Below are positions 37,598-48,830 of a stretch of DNA of 64,000 nucleotides, piece after piece; within the stretch, counting starts at the first letter, position 1, and each line of letters begins with the position of its first letter. The DNA is taken from contig JAPFFF010000029.1 of assembly GCA_039105265.1 (NCBI GenBank), positions 186,001 to 250,000 of the forward strand, read 5' to 3'. This DNA comes from Tritrichomonas musculus. Its lineage: Eukaryota > Parabasalia > Tritrichomonadida > Tritrichomonadidae. The notes beneath the pieces are model-generated. The model ran no database searches. It was not told the DNA's origin and worked only from the letters and a program-made list of their open reading frames with translations. The position numbers and the translations under genes are program-made.

Positions 37598-39087
37598 TCG
37601 TTATTTATTTTGAATAGTTTACGAAACTAGAGGAATAAATGAAAAAATAAAAATGGGGAATAATTGCTCGAGTTATTGATGATTTCCTTATATTGTCTTT
37701 GATGATTAGCATTCATGACTTATGTTTGTGTAATATTTTTTTGTGAAATCTCATTTAATTTATTCTATATAATTTTAAATGATAACTTAAAGCAAAAAAA
37801 ATTATTTTTAAAAGTATTAATGCTTGAAAAAATCATTAAATTAATTAAGGGTGCCGTCTATTTGCTGTTTTTTAATCACCAAAAAAAATTCATCTTGAAA
37901 TAATTTTGTGATATTTAATTAATTAAAAAAGTAAATAAATCGTTTAACTGTACCTATTTTTTAAAATAATAGAAGGTTTTGTGTATTTTTATTTACAAAA
38001 TATAATATGTAATATTTATGACTTAATATACGTATAGTTCAATTGGTTTCAAAAGCATGATTACAATCATGACATTACTAGGTTTGTAAAAAAAAAAAAA
38101 AAGATTTAATAATTATCTTCAAATTGAAAAATCATGTGACTTGATTATTGTTCAGTATTTGAGAAGAAGATGTGACATTTAATTGTAAATATATGAGCAT
38201 AATTACTTAAATAAACCTAGGTTTGCAAAAAAAAAATAATAATTATCTTCAAATTGATAATGCAAATAGGGTAGTCATCATTAATATTCCAAAAAAGTGA
38301 CTAATGTTTTTTTCAAATTTCAATATTTTGTTTTTAAATAACTGAAAAATGCAAAAAATTTACGAAAATATAAATGATTGTTTTCAATAAATTAATTGGA
38401 TTTTTTTTCTAACAAGTCATTGAAAAATAAAAAACATTAATATCTTAATATTTAATCAATTTAATAATAATTAAAATATAAATATAAATAATATAAAAAT
38501 ATTAACATAAAATAACAGATATATTTTAAGATAACTCTTTTTTATTATTCAAAAAACAACAAGTAGACGCCTCTCTTAAAGAATTTTTGAAAATATTAAT
38601 ATTTGAATGAACTTTAACAATAACAAAAAATAATTCTTATGAAAAAGGTATTCTTAAAGTTAATACAATATTATTTTCAGAAAAAATAAAAATTATTACG
38701 AAATTATTTTGTTTCTTTTATATATAGTTTTAATGAAACTTATAAATATTAAAATAAAAAGAAGTTTTGATTTTCAATTGTAAGAGAATTAATCAATTTA
38801 ATTTATTGAAAATTTTAAAACAGATTTTTTCACAAATATTTTATAAACTATCCAAATTTAAAAAATTCAAAATGTATATTTTGGAGTCATTCTTTCTTCA
38901 TGCTTTATTATTTAAAAAAAAATTTGTTCAATCCTCATTTTTTAAAGTTTTACTTTTGAATGAAATTATTTATAGAGTTTTGTTAACCTACATTTTTTTT
39001 TAAGAAAAACATTCTTAATAAACCGCTTTTTTCAAGGTTATTTTTAGCCATGACGATAATATATCTTATATCAAATAAGTTGGGAAA
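37598..39087. other. 1.5-kb intergenic region with a duplicated segment
   Basis: Very AT-rich, and no gene recognised. CTAGGTTTG followed by an A run and TAATAATTATCTTCAAATTG occurs at about 38078-38127 and again at about 38217-38257, so a stretch of about 140 bases appears partly duplicated. The promoter of the PSP1-domain gene should lie at the right edge. Confidence 0.45.
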
Positions 39088-40098
39088 ATGAGCTGGAATC
39101 TCTTCACAGACGAGGAAGAAGAAGCTCATCCTCGTGAAACCCCCATAGAGAGTCTTCTGCCCTCCTCACTTCGCGATGTATTGGGTGAAAACACAGGGCA
39201 ATATCAGAATCTTCGTCATCCAAGTTTACCAATGATGACAACCCCTAGATCTCCTACACCTACATTTCATGGAGATTTTGGATCGAACTTCAATTTCGGC
39301 TTGAATAGCAGTACTTCAAATTTTAATTATAATAATAAAGTCGATTTTGGAAACCAGCCAAGCAGCTACGCTACCGGACAGCCTACTTTGGGTAATGTGG
39401 CCATGCCTTCTTCAGCTCCAACGATGGGTATTCCAGTTGATGTTATGATGTCATCATCACCTTTAAATTTCCCTTCAGCTAATCCGTCATCTGATTTAAG
39501 ATCGAATACAAAAGGTAATGTCGGAATTTCTGCGGCAGCTACATCGTCTGCACTCTTTAATCCAAGTGATGTTCTATTTCAAGGAGAAATTGAACAAGAT
39601 GGTAAAACAGCAACATCTAATTATTATCAAGTTCAATTCACGCCAATTCGCTCTGCTGTATTTAATGCTCCACCAAAGTTATCTTTAAATATTGGAGATT
39701 ACGTTCTCACAGAAGCTGATAGAGGCTACGATGTTGGTCGTGTTACTGCCAACATTAAAAAGCCTTCTCAAAGGGACATGAAAAATTTAAAGATGATTGT
39801 CAGACTTGCTTCACAGCATGAAATTGCACAGCTTCCCATGAAAGCAGAACGTGAAAGTAAGGCATTACAATTATGTCAAGCTAAAGTTGCTGAGATGAGA
39901 ATCCCAATGGAAGTGACTGCTGCAGAATTTCAATTTGATGGTAAAAAACTCACCTTTTACTATACAGCGACAAGCTATGTAGACTTTAGAATGCTTGTCA
40001 GGACCCTTTTTAGAATTTTTAGTACAAGGATTTGGATGTGCTGCACAAATGATAATAAAATTAATCCAATAAACACTAATAATAATGGTCATCAATGA
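39088..40098 (+). CDS. PSP1 C-terminal-domain protein
   Basis: A 336-residue protein. The N-terminal half is low-complexity (Ser, Pro, Asn, Met) with TTPRSPTPTFHG. The C-terminal half (about residues 178-318) is a full PSP1 domain: YYQVQFTPIR, GDYVLTEADRGYDVGRVTA, MIVRLASQHEIAQLPMKA, MEVTAAEFQFDGKKLTFYY, and FRMLVRTLFRIFSTRIWM. PSP1 domains occur in yeast Psp1, in kinetoplastid proteins and in bacterial YaaT/RicT, where they are linked to regulation of RNA or phosphorelay complexes; the biochemical role is not settled. The low-complexity N-terminus suggests a multivalent, RNA-granule-type protein. Frame and start are secure. Confidence 0.9.
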   Translation: MSWNLFTDEEEEAHPRETPIESLLPSSLRDVLGENTGQYQNLRHPSLPMMTTPRSPTPTFHGDFGSNFNFGLNSSTSNFNYNNKVDFGNQPSSYATGQPTLGNVAMPSSAPTMGIPVDVMMSSSPLNFPSANPSSDLRSNTKGNVGISAAATSSALFNPSDVLFQGEIEQDGKTATSNYYQVQFTPIRSAVFNAPPKLSLNIGDYVLTEADRGYDVGRVTANIKKPSQRDMKNLKMIVRLASQHEIAQLPMKAERESKALQLCQAKVAEMRIPMEVTAAEFQFDGKKLTFYYTATSYVDFRMLVRTLFRIFSTRIWMCCTNDNKINPINTNNNGHQ

Positions 40099-40262
40099 AT
40101 TGATGATCCAATAATCTTATTAATCTAGAAATAGAGGAATAATAATTAAAGATTAAATTTTTATTTTTATTTTTTTTTTTTTTTAACCATACTTTGACCA
40201 TAACCGCTATTAGGAAGTAATTACTGAAAAAAAATTTTAAAAATTAGGAAATAATTTTTTTA

Positions 40263-41534
40263 ATGACATATATCAAAGAATTCTGCTCCTTTATTGATCA
40301 AACGCCAACTCCAATGCATTTTTGTCAAAAAGCTCGAGAAGAACTGGTCAATAAAGGTTTCGTTGAACTCAAAGAAACTGAAGTATGGGATAATATTCCT
40401 AATAAATTCTTTGTCGTCCGTGATGAAAGAGCAATTGCTGCATTTAACATGCACGACAATTCAAAAGCACTGATCGTCGCAACACACAATGATAGCCCTT
40501 GTTTTCGTGGTAAACCAAATACATATTTACAACATTGTGGATTAGACCAAGCTAGAATTGCGCCATATGGTTTGGGTCAATGGTATACATGGTTTGACCG
40601 AGATCTTAAAATAGCCGGTCGAATTCTTTATAAAGACGGTGATTCTATCAAATCAAAGCTTTTCCAATCTCCTGAAGCTGTTGCAATCATCCCATCTCTT
40701 GCAATTCACTTGAACCGAGACTTATCTACTGCCACCAATTTTAATCTTGAAGATGATATAATGCCAGTCTTATCTCTTGCTGAAGGCAAATCAGACAGCA
40801 ATCAATCGCCAGCACTTCTTAAAGCTATTGCCTCATCAGCTGGTATTGAAGTTGATAACATTGTTGATTTTGACGTTTACTTTGTTGATTGTCAAGGTCC
40901 AGTTATTTTAGGTACTGATCAAGAATTGTTAAGTTCACCGCGTCTCGATGATCAGAGTTGTGCTATTACAGCTCTTAGAGCTTTCATCGATGCCCCTGAT
41001 CCTGTAGAAGGATCCAATATTTTCCTTTCATTTGATGCAGAAGAGATTGGAAGTCGTTTACGTACTGGAGCAAATTCTAACTTTTTCACAAATATACTAG
41101 ATGCTTTAGAAGTACCACAATCCTTCAATTCTAATAGTTTTATTATATCTGCTGATAATTGCCATGCCAACCATCCAAACTATCCATCAAAGAATGATCG
41201 TTCCCATCCTATCTATCTTGGTGATGGTGTTGCTTATTCATGGAGAGCCAATAATTCTTTTGCCACTGACACTTCATCACTCAACAAACTTAATAAAACA
41301 ATTCAGGATGAATGCTTGAAAATACTAAAGCCTGCTGTTACACGAAATGATTCACCTGGTGGAAGAACAATTGGTCCCATTTTATCAACTCAATTAGGAA
41401 TAGAAACAGTTGACTTGGGAATTCCTGTCCTTGGAATGCATTCAATACACGAAACTTGTGCGGTAAAGGATATAGAAACCCTTCTGAAATATTTCAAAGA
41501 TTTTTATAATCATCTTTCAATTAAAAAAGATTAA
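40263..41534 (+). CDS. DNPEP: M18 aspartyl aminopeptidase
   Basis: A 423-residue metallopeptidase of family M18. Metal ligands and catalytic residues are in place: THNDSPCFR (His75), SPRLDDQSC (Asp229), DAEEIGSR (Glu260 or Glu261) and GMHSIHETC (His393). It should remove N-terminal acidic residues from peptides in the cytosol, normally as a dodecamer with two metal ions. The length is typical of the family, there is no signal peptide, and the ATG at 40263 fits. It is co-directional with the PSP1-domain gene 164 bases upstream. Nothing looks degenerate. Confidence 0.96.
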   Translation: MTYIKEFCSFIDQTPTPMHFCQKAREELVNKGFVELKETEVWDNIPNKFFVVRDERAIAAFNMHDNSKALIVATHNDSPCFRGKPNTYLQHCGLDQARIAPYGLGQWYTWFDRDLKIAGRILYKDGDSIKSKLFQSPEAVAIIPSLAIHLNRDLSTATNFNLEDDIMPVLSLAEGKSDSNQSPALLKAIASSAGIEVDNIVDFDVYFVDCQGPVILGTDQELLSSPRLDDQSCAITALRAFIDAPDPVEGSNIFLSFDAEEIGSRLRTGANSNFFTNILDALEVPQSFNSNSFIISADNCHANHPNYPSKNDRSHPIYLGDGVAYSWRANNSFATDTSSLNKLNKTIQDECLKILKPAVTRNDSPGGRTIGPILSTQLGIETVDLGIPVLGMHSIHETCAVKDIETLLKYFKDFYNHLSIKKD

Positions 41535-41853
41535 AGTTAAAAAATAAACATTTTATTTGCTTATGTTTGAATATTATTTTGTATACTTATTCACATAATA
41601 TTATTATTTTGTATACTTATTCACACTTTTAATATCACATGAGACCAAAGTGAAATTGTTTAGATTGCTTATGATCATATGATTCTAATTTTTTTTTATT
41701 GATGCTTATTTTTCATTAATATTTTTCATTGATAACTTTGGAGATATTGAAATCTTGATTTTACTTCTATATTGTTTTTATTAATATACGTTGGTATTAT
41801 TTATATTAAAATATAAAATATTCAGAAAATATTATTGGCTTCTAAAGATAATT
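41535..41853. other. intergenic with short tandem duplication
   Basis: ATTATTTTGTATACTTATTCACA occurs twice in tandem within 41570-41627 (unit about 30 bases). No gene recognised. The frame of the next gene is open from 41791 but without ATG before 41854. Confidence 0.5.
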
Positions 41854-44340
41854 ATGTATTTCTCATTTCAATTTAAAATTTCTGATAAAGATTTTTTTAA
41901 CAAAGATCTTTGGTTTTCAAGATTTGAATGTCATTATCGCAATATCAAAGTATGTTTTTTATTTTTAACATCAGAATCTTTTCATGCAATTGTCAACCCT
42001 AGAATAGAGCCCATTATTAAAGATAATATAGGTGTCATTAAAAAAGGAAAAGGAAAAGAAGGAAAAGGAAAAGAAGGAAAAAGATATTGTGCTGCAACCC
42101 CTGCAGCACTTTACTTATGCAAAGTAATGAAATTTCTTCGTCCACTTAAGATATCGCATTTTTTCCCTTGGGTTGAATTATCAGGAATTGATTTATCGCA
42201 TGATAATAAAATAATTTTCACATTCAAAGAAGAATTATTAGAAATAGCGTTTGATGAGGTTCAATCATTTATACAACCAATTTTATCATTTTTATATCAG
42301 TTATTTGAAAATAATTCAAATATGCCTTTCAAAGTTGAATTCGGTAATTTACAAATTGATGTTTCACAAGATCAAAAACAAAATTATTGTATGATAGGAT
42401 ATCTATACTTATCTTTTTGTAAATCTCTCAACGTTCAGCCAAATGACTCATTGTTAAATAACCTTATTTTTCTCCAATCTTGTCCTCTTATCTCAATTGA
42501 TTTTTTACAACTGAAGGTAGATCAAAAATCGTTTAAGCCTCTATTATTATCTTTGAAATATATTTGTAACATTAAATATTTGTTAATTCCTGGAACAGAA
42601 GTAGAAAAAATATTTAACTTTTTACAGCCAATTATAATAAACAATTCATCAAATCTTACTGATTTATTAATAGATGGTTCGACGTCATTTGATAGTTTTG
42701 GAGAGTTTTGTCATGCTGTTTGTACTTCATCAGTTAGATCATTAGCATTTCGTCGCGTCAATTTTCATACTACTTTGTTAGTTAATCTATTTGAAAAATT
42801 GCCCAGCTCAAATCTTAAAAAGATCAAATTTTATTACTGTCAACTTGATCAATCTGTTATTACTTATATGCACAGTAATTTTAAATACTTCACAAAACTT
42901 GCTGTTATTGCTCTAAATAACTGCGATTTGTTTAAAGATCATTCTGTTTTGGAGATGCTTTTCCAATTTTTAATGCAATCAAAAATCAGTAAAATCGAAC
43001 TTGTTGGTGATCATATTGATGTTGGCGATGTTTTCCAAATTATTGATGAAATCAACCAATCAATTCCATTATACAAAATAAACTTATCAAAGAATGATTG
43101 TGTCAATTTTACTGGTCAATATAAAATGCCAATAACATTAAATAAATTGATTCTTTCTCGTGTTCAATGGACAACAAAGTCTTTAATGCTTTTATTAACA
43201 GAACAAAAATTTGCAAACCTTGTTTCAATTGATTTATCTTATCTCCAAGGAAATATTTCAGACTTGCATTCTAAATTCAAACCACTAGTTCAGTCAACTA
43301 ATACTTTCCGTGAAATTAAATGGAATCTTAATTTAATATCAGATAAATTTTTCATATTTCTTGAAAAATTCACTGAATTGAGAAGTTTATCATTAAATGA
43401 ATGCTATTATGAGCCTGGGAAATTGCCTGAAATCGCAAATTCAATGGTTTTCTATATTCAAACATCAAAGTTAAAAGAGTTATCATTCCGCGGATCTTCG
43501 CAGACAGCACATACAGAAATAATCAATGAACTTTTTGCTGTCATTCGTGGTCATCAAACACTGGAAACAATAGATATATCAAATAATGCAATTGGAGATA
43601 ATGGATTAAAAAATTTTGTTAGTACCATAGGTAGCAATAATAATATAATATCTCGTGTTGCATTTGATGGAAGTAATGCTAATGACCCAGATCTTTATAT
43701 TCATTTATTGCAAAAGTTATCAAAGATGTCTAAAATTAAATATATAGTCAAACCACGTGTTGATATTGAACGATTATCGAAGATGCATGGTTCTTCTATA
43801 TGGAAAAAGCTTGATGAAGCTTGGAATAATCTTTCAAAAGAGATCACAAACCATAATATGATGTTCCACTCTCCAAACGATCTAACATCAAAGCAATATG
43901 CATCGTGGGATATTAATATTAATCTTAACGCAGATCCACAAACATCATATAATAGCAATAATTATAGCAGCAGTAATGATAATATTTTTTCACTTAATAA
44001 TGATGGTGGTATAAGCAGTAGTGGTGGTATAATTAGCAGTAATACTAACTTTAATAGTATTGGCAATGTTCATCGTGGAAATTACTTTAGCAGTATCAAC
44101 AGAAATAATTTTGTTGGTATAACTAGTAATGGTAGGAGAAATAGTGTTAATGACTATAATAGGGTTGCTAAAGTGAATAACTCAGGTAATGTTATTAATA
44201 TTAATAATGATATCAAAAGTTCAGATGACTGGGCAATTCTAAGAGAAAGATTCTCTCTGGCAAAAATTACTGGAATTACTAAGCTTAGTTCAGTGAATAA
44301 TAATAGTCAAAATAATTTAATTGTTCTAGAAGGGGATTAA
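41854..44340 (+). CDS. leucine-rich-repeat protein, CARMIL-like layout
   Basis: An 828-residue protein counted from the ATG at 41854. Residues 1-110 resemble a pleckstrin-like module broken by a Lys/Gly repeat (GKGKEGKGKEGK), encoded by a purine-only tandem repeat at 42043-42080. Residues about 180-640 contain ribonuclease-inhibitor-type LRRs, for example LETIDISNNAIGDNGLKNFV. The C-terminal 180 residues are Asn/Ser/Gly-rich and disordered. A PH-like plus LRR layout is that of CARMIL proteins, regulators of actin capping, but I see no clear capping-protein-binding motif. The call is therefore LRR protein with possible CARMIL ancestry. Confidence 0.7.
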   Translation: MYFSFQFKISDKDFFNKDLWFSRFECHYRNIKVCFLFLTSESFHAIVNPRIEPIIKDNIGVIKKGKGKEGKGKEGKRYCAATPAALYLCKVMKFLRPLKISHFFPWVELSGIDLSHDNKIIFTFKEELLEIAFDEVQSFIQPILSFLYQLFENNSNMPFKVEFGNLQIDVSQDQKQNYCMIGYLYLSFCKSLNVQPNDSLLNNLIFLQSCPLISIDFLQLKVDQKSFKPLLLSLKYICNIKYLLIPGTEVEKIFNFLQPIIINNSSNLTDLLIDGSTSFDSFGEFCHAVCTSSVRSLAFRRVNFHTTLLVNLFEKLPSSNLKKIKFYYCQLDQSVITYMHSNFKYFTKLAVIALNNCDLFKDHSVLEMLFQFLMQSKISKIELVGDHIDVGDVFQIIDEINQSIPLYKINLSKNDCVNFTGQYKMPITLNKLILSRVQWTTKSLMLLLTEQKFANLVSIDLSYLQGNISDLHSKFKPLVQSTNTFREIKWNLNLISDKFFIFLEKFTELRSLSLNECYYEPGKLPEIANSMVFYIQTSKLKELSFRGSSQTAHTEIINELFAVIRGHQTLETIDISNNAIGDNGLKNFVSTIGSNNNIISRVAFDGSNANDPDLYIHLLQKLSKMSKIKYIVKPRVDIERLSKMHGSSIWKKLDEAWNNLSKEITNHNMMFHSPNDLTSKQYASWDININLNADPQTSYNSNNYSSSNDNIFSLNNDGGISSSGGIISSNTNFNSIGNVHRGNYFSSINRNNFVGITSNGRRNSVNDYNRVAKVNNSGNVININNDIKSSDDWAILRERFSLAKITGITKLSSVNNNSQNNLIVLEGD

Positions 44341-44672
44341 TATAATAATATAATAATTTGTTTTTTATTTTATATTCCAAATGTAAAATCAAATAGAAAT
44401 AATAGAAATTGTTTATTATTAACGGTGTACACTTATTTTTGTTAAAACATATAAATGTCAAACAAATATTCTAAATTTCATGTTTTTTCAAAAAAAATTT
44501 ACATAATAATATATCATCAAAAAATAAAATGCATTAGTTTGAGAGAAAAAAAAAAGAAAATGATCTCGCACACAAAAAAAAATTAAGTCATTGAATTGCT
44601 AAAGCAACAAAATTGTTAGTAACAAACTTTTATTAAAAATACAAACAATATTAAAATACAAACAAGTTTGAA
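44341..44672. other. convergent intergenic region
   Basis: A 332-base AT-rich gap between two convergent genes. No gene or notable repeat recognised. Confidence 0.5.
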
Positions 44673-45977
44673 TCAAATTTTATCTCCGGTATTTCTTGAT
44701 TCCAATATATCAATTAATTGATGTTTTAAAGGAGGAAACTGAGGCCAATGTATATCAACTAATATTAGTGCTGTAAATGTTGGTACGATGTAATTTGAAA
44801 AGAATTCGACAGCGAAATTACTGAAACCATTTTTTAAGAAATAGCCTGTGCTCATTAAAAACGAGCAAAAATTTATTATACTTATAGCAATATAGGCATT
44901 GTATAAATTAGATTTCTTCTTTGAACAATTAATTCGTCTTTGGTTTGATGGTAAAGGTATAATAGTTGATAATTTCTGAGTTAGTTGGTAAAGATTATGA
45001 AAAATCAAAGCAAATATTGTAAATCGTCCCATAACTGTGATTGATAAAAAGAACATCCAAATAGCTAGATCAACGCCAAAAAATCTTTCAGCTATTCGTG
45101 TATCTGCTGTTAGTTCAGATAAAGCATTACTAGCAATGAAAGTAAAGCAAATAATTAAAGTAAGTAAAATATTCTGTCCATCGTTTGCCTTATATATACA
45201 TAAAAATAGGTTTATGTGTGTGTATGATGAAAATATTCCGTTTGATATATAGTTAAAACAAAGAGCTGGTAGTTCTCCAAAATATTTGTGAAAAAGTTGA
45301 TATGGAAAGTTAGAAATTAATGAAAAAATTAATCCATAGAGAGAAACAATTGTTTCAAAACGAATTGTATTCCATTTAAATAATAATAGAGTTGTTATAT
45401 TTGTAACAATGCAAATCGATGACATGATGCTAAATATTATTCGAAGAACAATTGTTTTTTTCTCGAATGCTGAATCTCCATATGCAACAATTAATTTAGG
45501 ATTCTCTGATATATTGATTTTATCAAATATTACATGAATTTGGGCCATCGCAAAGTAGTATGAAAAATAACCAGTTGAAAAAAGTCTTTGAATTCCGGGG
45601 TTCGTTAGCAATTGAATTTGCATTACATCACTATTCATATTATCATTATTAAGGAATACGAATTCTGCTTCAATTGAGCATGTTGACTGGCATATATTAT
45701 TTAAATCTAAAAAAACTGTATAGAAAGCATTGGAATAGCTAAGCTGAGGAAGCATAAGAAGACTGTAAGATACGTTTTCACTTTCTATTACTTGCATTCC
45801 ATTATAATTTTTTGTTATAGAAGAAGAATCAACGTTAAATGCAGTAAACATTAAAGATAAGAAAAAGGCATAGAATGAAACGATACATGAGAAGCAACTA
45901 GATGTAAGTGTAGCATCTTGAAATTTGAAAACTGTTCTTTCTGAATCGAAAATGAAGGAAGATTCATCTACTCGCAT
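44673..45977 (-). CDS. multipass membrane protein, Wntless/TMEM181-like
   Basis: A 434-residue protein from the ATG at 45977. One membrane helix near residues 23-45 (CIVSFYAFFLSLMFTAF) is followed by an extracytosolic domain of about 130 residues. Then come seven more hydrophobic helices between about residues 175 and 405, for example IVLRIIFSIMSSICIVTNIT and IWMFFLSITVMGRFTIFALI. A short polar cytosolic tail ends the protein. One helix, a lumenal domain and a seven-helix bundle is the layout of Wntless, TMEM181 and GOST-type proteins that work in secretory traffic. Sequence-level identity is weak, so the family is suggested by topology. Confidence 0.55.
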   Translation of the reverse strand: MRVDESSFIFDSERTVFKFQDATLTSSCFSCIVSFYAFFLSLMFTAFNVDSSSITKNYNGMQVIESENVSYSLLMLPQLSYSNAFYTVFLDLNNICQSTCSIEAEFVFLNNDNMNSDVMQIQLLTNPGIQRLFSTGYFSYYFAMAQIHVIFDKINISENPKLIVAYGDSAFEKKTIVLRIIFSIMSSICIVTNITTLLLFKWNTIRFETIVSLYGLIFSLISNFPYQLFHKYFGELPALCFNYISNGIFSSYTHINLFLCIYKANDGQNILLTLIICFTFIASNALSELTADTRIAERFFGVDLAIWMFFLSITVMGRFTIFALIFHNLYQLTQKLSTIIPLPSNQRRINCSKKKSNLYNAYIAISIINFCSFLMSTGYFLKNGFSNFAVEFFSNYIVPTFTALILVDIHWPQFPPLKHQLIDILESRNTGDKI

Positions 45978-46849
45978 CCGCAAAATAAAACTAATTCAAA
46001 AATTTGATACGTTGATAATCAAATATAATTTTCATAAGTATATCTCGTTTTATACTATATTAAAGCATAAACAAATGAAAAATTATATTTTAAAAATTCA
46101 TAATATATAAAATATTATTAAATGTATTATCACAAGTTAATTTTACTATTTTTTTAATTAAAAAACATCATGTTCCAAATTGTCATCATGGCTTATTTTT
46201 TGTAAAATATTCTTTTAAATCAATAAATCTTTTATTTGATTTAAAGCTTACTGACTGTTGGTTCATTTATATAAATGTATTATAAAAATCTCTCAGCATT
46301 GAAAAAGTTATCGATTTTCAACTTTTACAATGAATTGATTTTGAAAAAGTTATCAATTTTCTGACTTCCAAATCAAATTTTACAAGATTCTTGACAATTG
46401 ATGATTTCAATGTATACTTAAGCATATTTAAGAAATAATATCTTTTGGCATTAAATTGTCTTTTGGTTGACATTCAAAATCAGAAAAGTATTTATAATAG
46501 CCTTCCATTTTGTAGTCGAAAAAAAGATTTTATTTTTTGAATTGTCATGAAAAGCGGTCGTTTAGAGGGTTTTTCAGGACAATTTATTAACTACTAAATT
46601 TTCAAAATAGAAATTAATTTGTCTTTTTATGAATATAAAATTTCGGTTTTTGTATTTCTATGCTTGAAAATCACCTTTTGTAGACAAATTGATGATTGTA
46701 ATAGCTTTTTTGAACATAAACCTGGAAAAATAGGGTGTCGCGCTAAAATTAAACGCATTTATGTCATGGTTATCGAATTGTGAAGTGTTTGTGAGAAGCC
46801 TTTCTCAGAGCCATCAACGGCTCTGTAAGGTGGTATGGAAGCATTTTAT
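45978..46849. other. intergenic region leading into transposon remnants
   Basis: AT-rich. GAAAAAGTTATCRATTTTC is present twice about 40 bases apart at 46300-46365. CAGAGCC-ATCAAC-GGCTCTG at 46806-46825 forms a strong 7-bp hairpin just before the transposase remnant. No gene recognised. Confidence 0.45.
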
Positions 46850-46869
46850 GCTGAGCACCCCTAACCATA

Positions 46870-47650
46870 CATTACTTGGTCAGCCAGAAGAAACGCTGCT
46901 CATGCTATCGTTGTGTTTATGGATATCAGAACTAAATTAATTTTTGATTATGTTATTGTTTCTCGGAATCCAGACGTGAGTGATATAGATTTTTATGATA
47001 CGTCAAATATGATGGAAAATGCTGCTGTTAAAGAAAAAAAAAAGATGAATATCTATAAAATTATAAATTTTTGGTTTTGTACATGATTTCGATATTGACA
47101 CAGCACCATCATTACAACCTGATGGCACAGGGCAACTAATTGAATACTTAGATCCTGGTCATCTCAAAAAAGTTGTCGAAAACAAATTTCAATATCATAA
47201 CACAGATAGTTATTTATATGAACTCAAAGATAATATTTTAGCTAGGTTTAACTACATTGTTAGAAATAGAGATATAACAGTTGAAGAAAAAGTTTTACAA
47301 TGGCTTGATACTCCAAATTGGATATTAAATCATTGTGAAAAAAAAGATATCTTATTAAAAAAAAAAAAAAACGAAAAAGAAGAGTGTCACTTGAAACCGC
47401 CAAACCAGCCTTAGAAGATTTTTTAAAAGATACAGAATGGTTGATCAGAAAATGCGGGGTATGTGATACACAAGCTATTGAATCATTTAATTCAATCAAG
47501 GCCAAAATTTGTCCAAAAGGTTTCGCCTTTCAAAAAGCCTTTAGAATAAGATGCCAATTAGCAAGCAAATATTTAAAAGTGACAAAGACCGTTTAGAAAA
47601 AAGTAGAGAAAAAGCCAAAGAAGTGGAAGCTAGAATTATAAGAAATATTA
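46870..47650 (+). pseudogene. Mutator-like transposase, decayed
   Basis: The plus strand carries the transposase in at least three successive frames. WSARRNAAHAIVVFMDIRTK and a SNMMENAAV segment come first. Next is FVHDFDIDTAPSLQPDGTGQ with the second catalytic Asp. Last is CGVCDTQAIESFNSIKAKIC, which holds the final acidic residue of the DDE-type triad, with a basic helical tail (EARIIRNIKRRNARLKNKIK). The order and motifs match the remnant at 21.5 kb. Frame changes near 47045, 47370 and 47590 show that it is inactive. The basic tail runs without a stop into a ubiquitin-protease-like region, suggesting that both once formed one polypeptide. Confidence 0.75.
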
Positions 47651-48830
47651 AAAGAAGAAATGCAAGATTAAAAAATAAAATAAAACCATATAGACACCAA
47701 TATTTAATTGATAGCACAAAGGCCACAAAAAGAGAAGATCCCACAAGAGAAATAGCTCTCAAAAAGTTGCCACATATATCAAACCAAAATGCTTTAAATT
47801 GTTTTTTCAATTCTTTTGTTCAGTTATTTAGACATACAAATATAAAAAATAATTTTACTAATTAGTATGGATTTATGAAAAAGTTGAACCAAGGTGAAAA
47901 CATTGACCAGCACAATATCAACCTTTTTAGATTAACTATTAGTCCTCCATTTTCAATTGGAGGGCAAGATAATGTTTCTGAATTTGTTAGTTATATTTTA
48001 AATGAAATTGATGATAGCGAAGCTTATAATACAAATGTTTATGACCTAGTTTTCCGAAAAGCATATAAATATACCTTGGAAAAAACTTTGACTTGTCAAA
48101 ATTGTGATGAAATAGTACAGAAATATGAAGATAGTTTTATTTTACATATCCAGTGCAAAACTTCTAATTTTATATCAAATTTGAATGAAGCTTTGACTTG
48201 AATAATTGAAAGAAAATGTTCAAAACGTGGTTACAATTTTTTTATTATTCTCAAAGATTTGTCAACTCACCAGAATTTTTAATTATACAAATAATGAGAT
48301 TTAAATATAATTTTCAAAACCAATTGGTTCAAATTTTTCTATTTTTACAATTGATAATGATTTTTCATCAAGAGTTCAAATGAATGTTGATTCAATTTCT
48401 TTAGAAAAAATATATTTCAGATTTGAGACTTCATGGATTGATTTAAAAGCATATTCATTTGCATTTAATTCAACCGAAATCTCAGTAATTCCATGTATTG
48501 GTTAAATAAGGTTATCCACATTAATTGCAAATAATGCTTCTTATAATGGCGATAAATCATTAGCGTTTAATTTATTAACTGTTCAACTTGATATTTCTTG
48601 TATTCAATCAGACAAAAAGTTGCAAAGATTAATGGCCAAAGAATGGAATTTAATCACTTTTAAATTATTAATAGAAATACTTGATGTTCAAACAGTGATC
48701 GAGTTGAGTGATTCTTCATCAATCGATTTTAGTTGTTCAATCATTGAAATTTGCAAAGAAATAAAAATAACACAAAATGATAATGTGTTATTATTAATTG
48801 AAAAATGAAATGCAAAATTATTTTGTGGAT
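47551..48830 (+). pseudogene. USP-like ubiquitin protease module attached to the Mutator transposase
   Basis: After the transposase tail the same frame gives NQNALNCFFNSFVQLFRHTN, the USP Cys box with Cys present, and, past an in-frame stop at 47863, GGQDNVSEFVSYILNEID, the second USP helix. A zinc-ribbon-like LEKTLTCQNCDEIVQKYEDS follows, and in other frames SPEFLIIQIMRFKYNFQNQ, the core USP strand. Later pieces (AFNLLTVQLDISCIQSDKKL onward) continue to about 48810, but I could not find a clear His box. At least four breaks are visible. USP domains deubiquitinate proteins. Capture by a Mutator-type element would parallel known ULP- and OTU-carrying MULEs. Confidence 0.6.

Noticed and set aside
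37715-39003. Short hydrophobic frames in the 37.6-39.1 kb gap
   Set aside because: Phe/Leu/Ile/Lys-only composition is what random AT-rich DNA yields; no conserved motif or sensible start context.
41791-41853. Earlier start for the LRR protein
   Set aside because: The frame is open but begins with TTG in very AT-rich sequence; the first ATG is at 41854.
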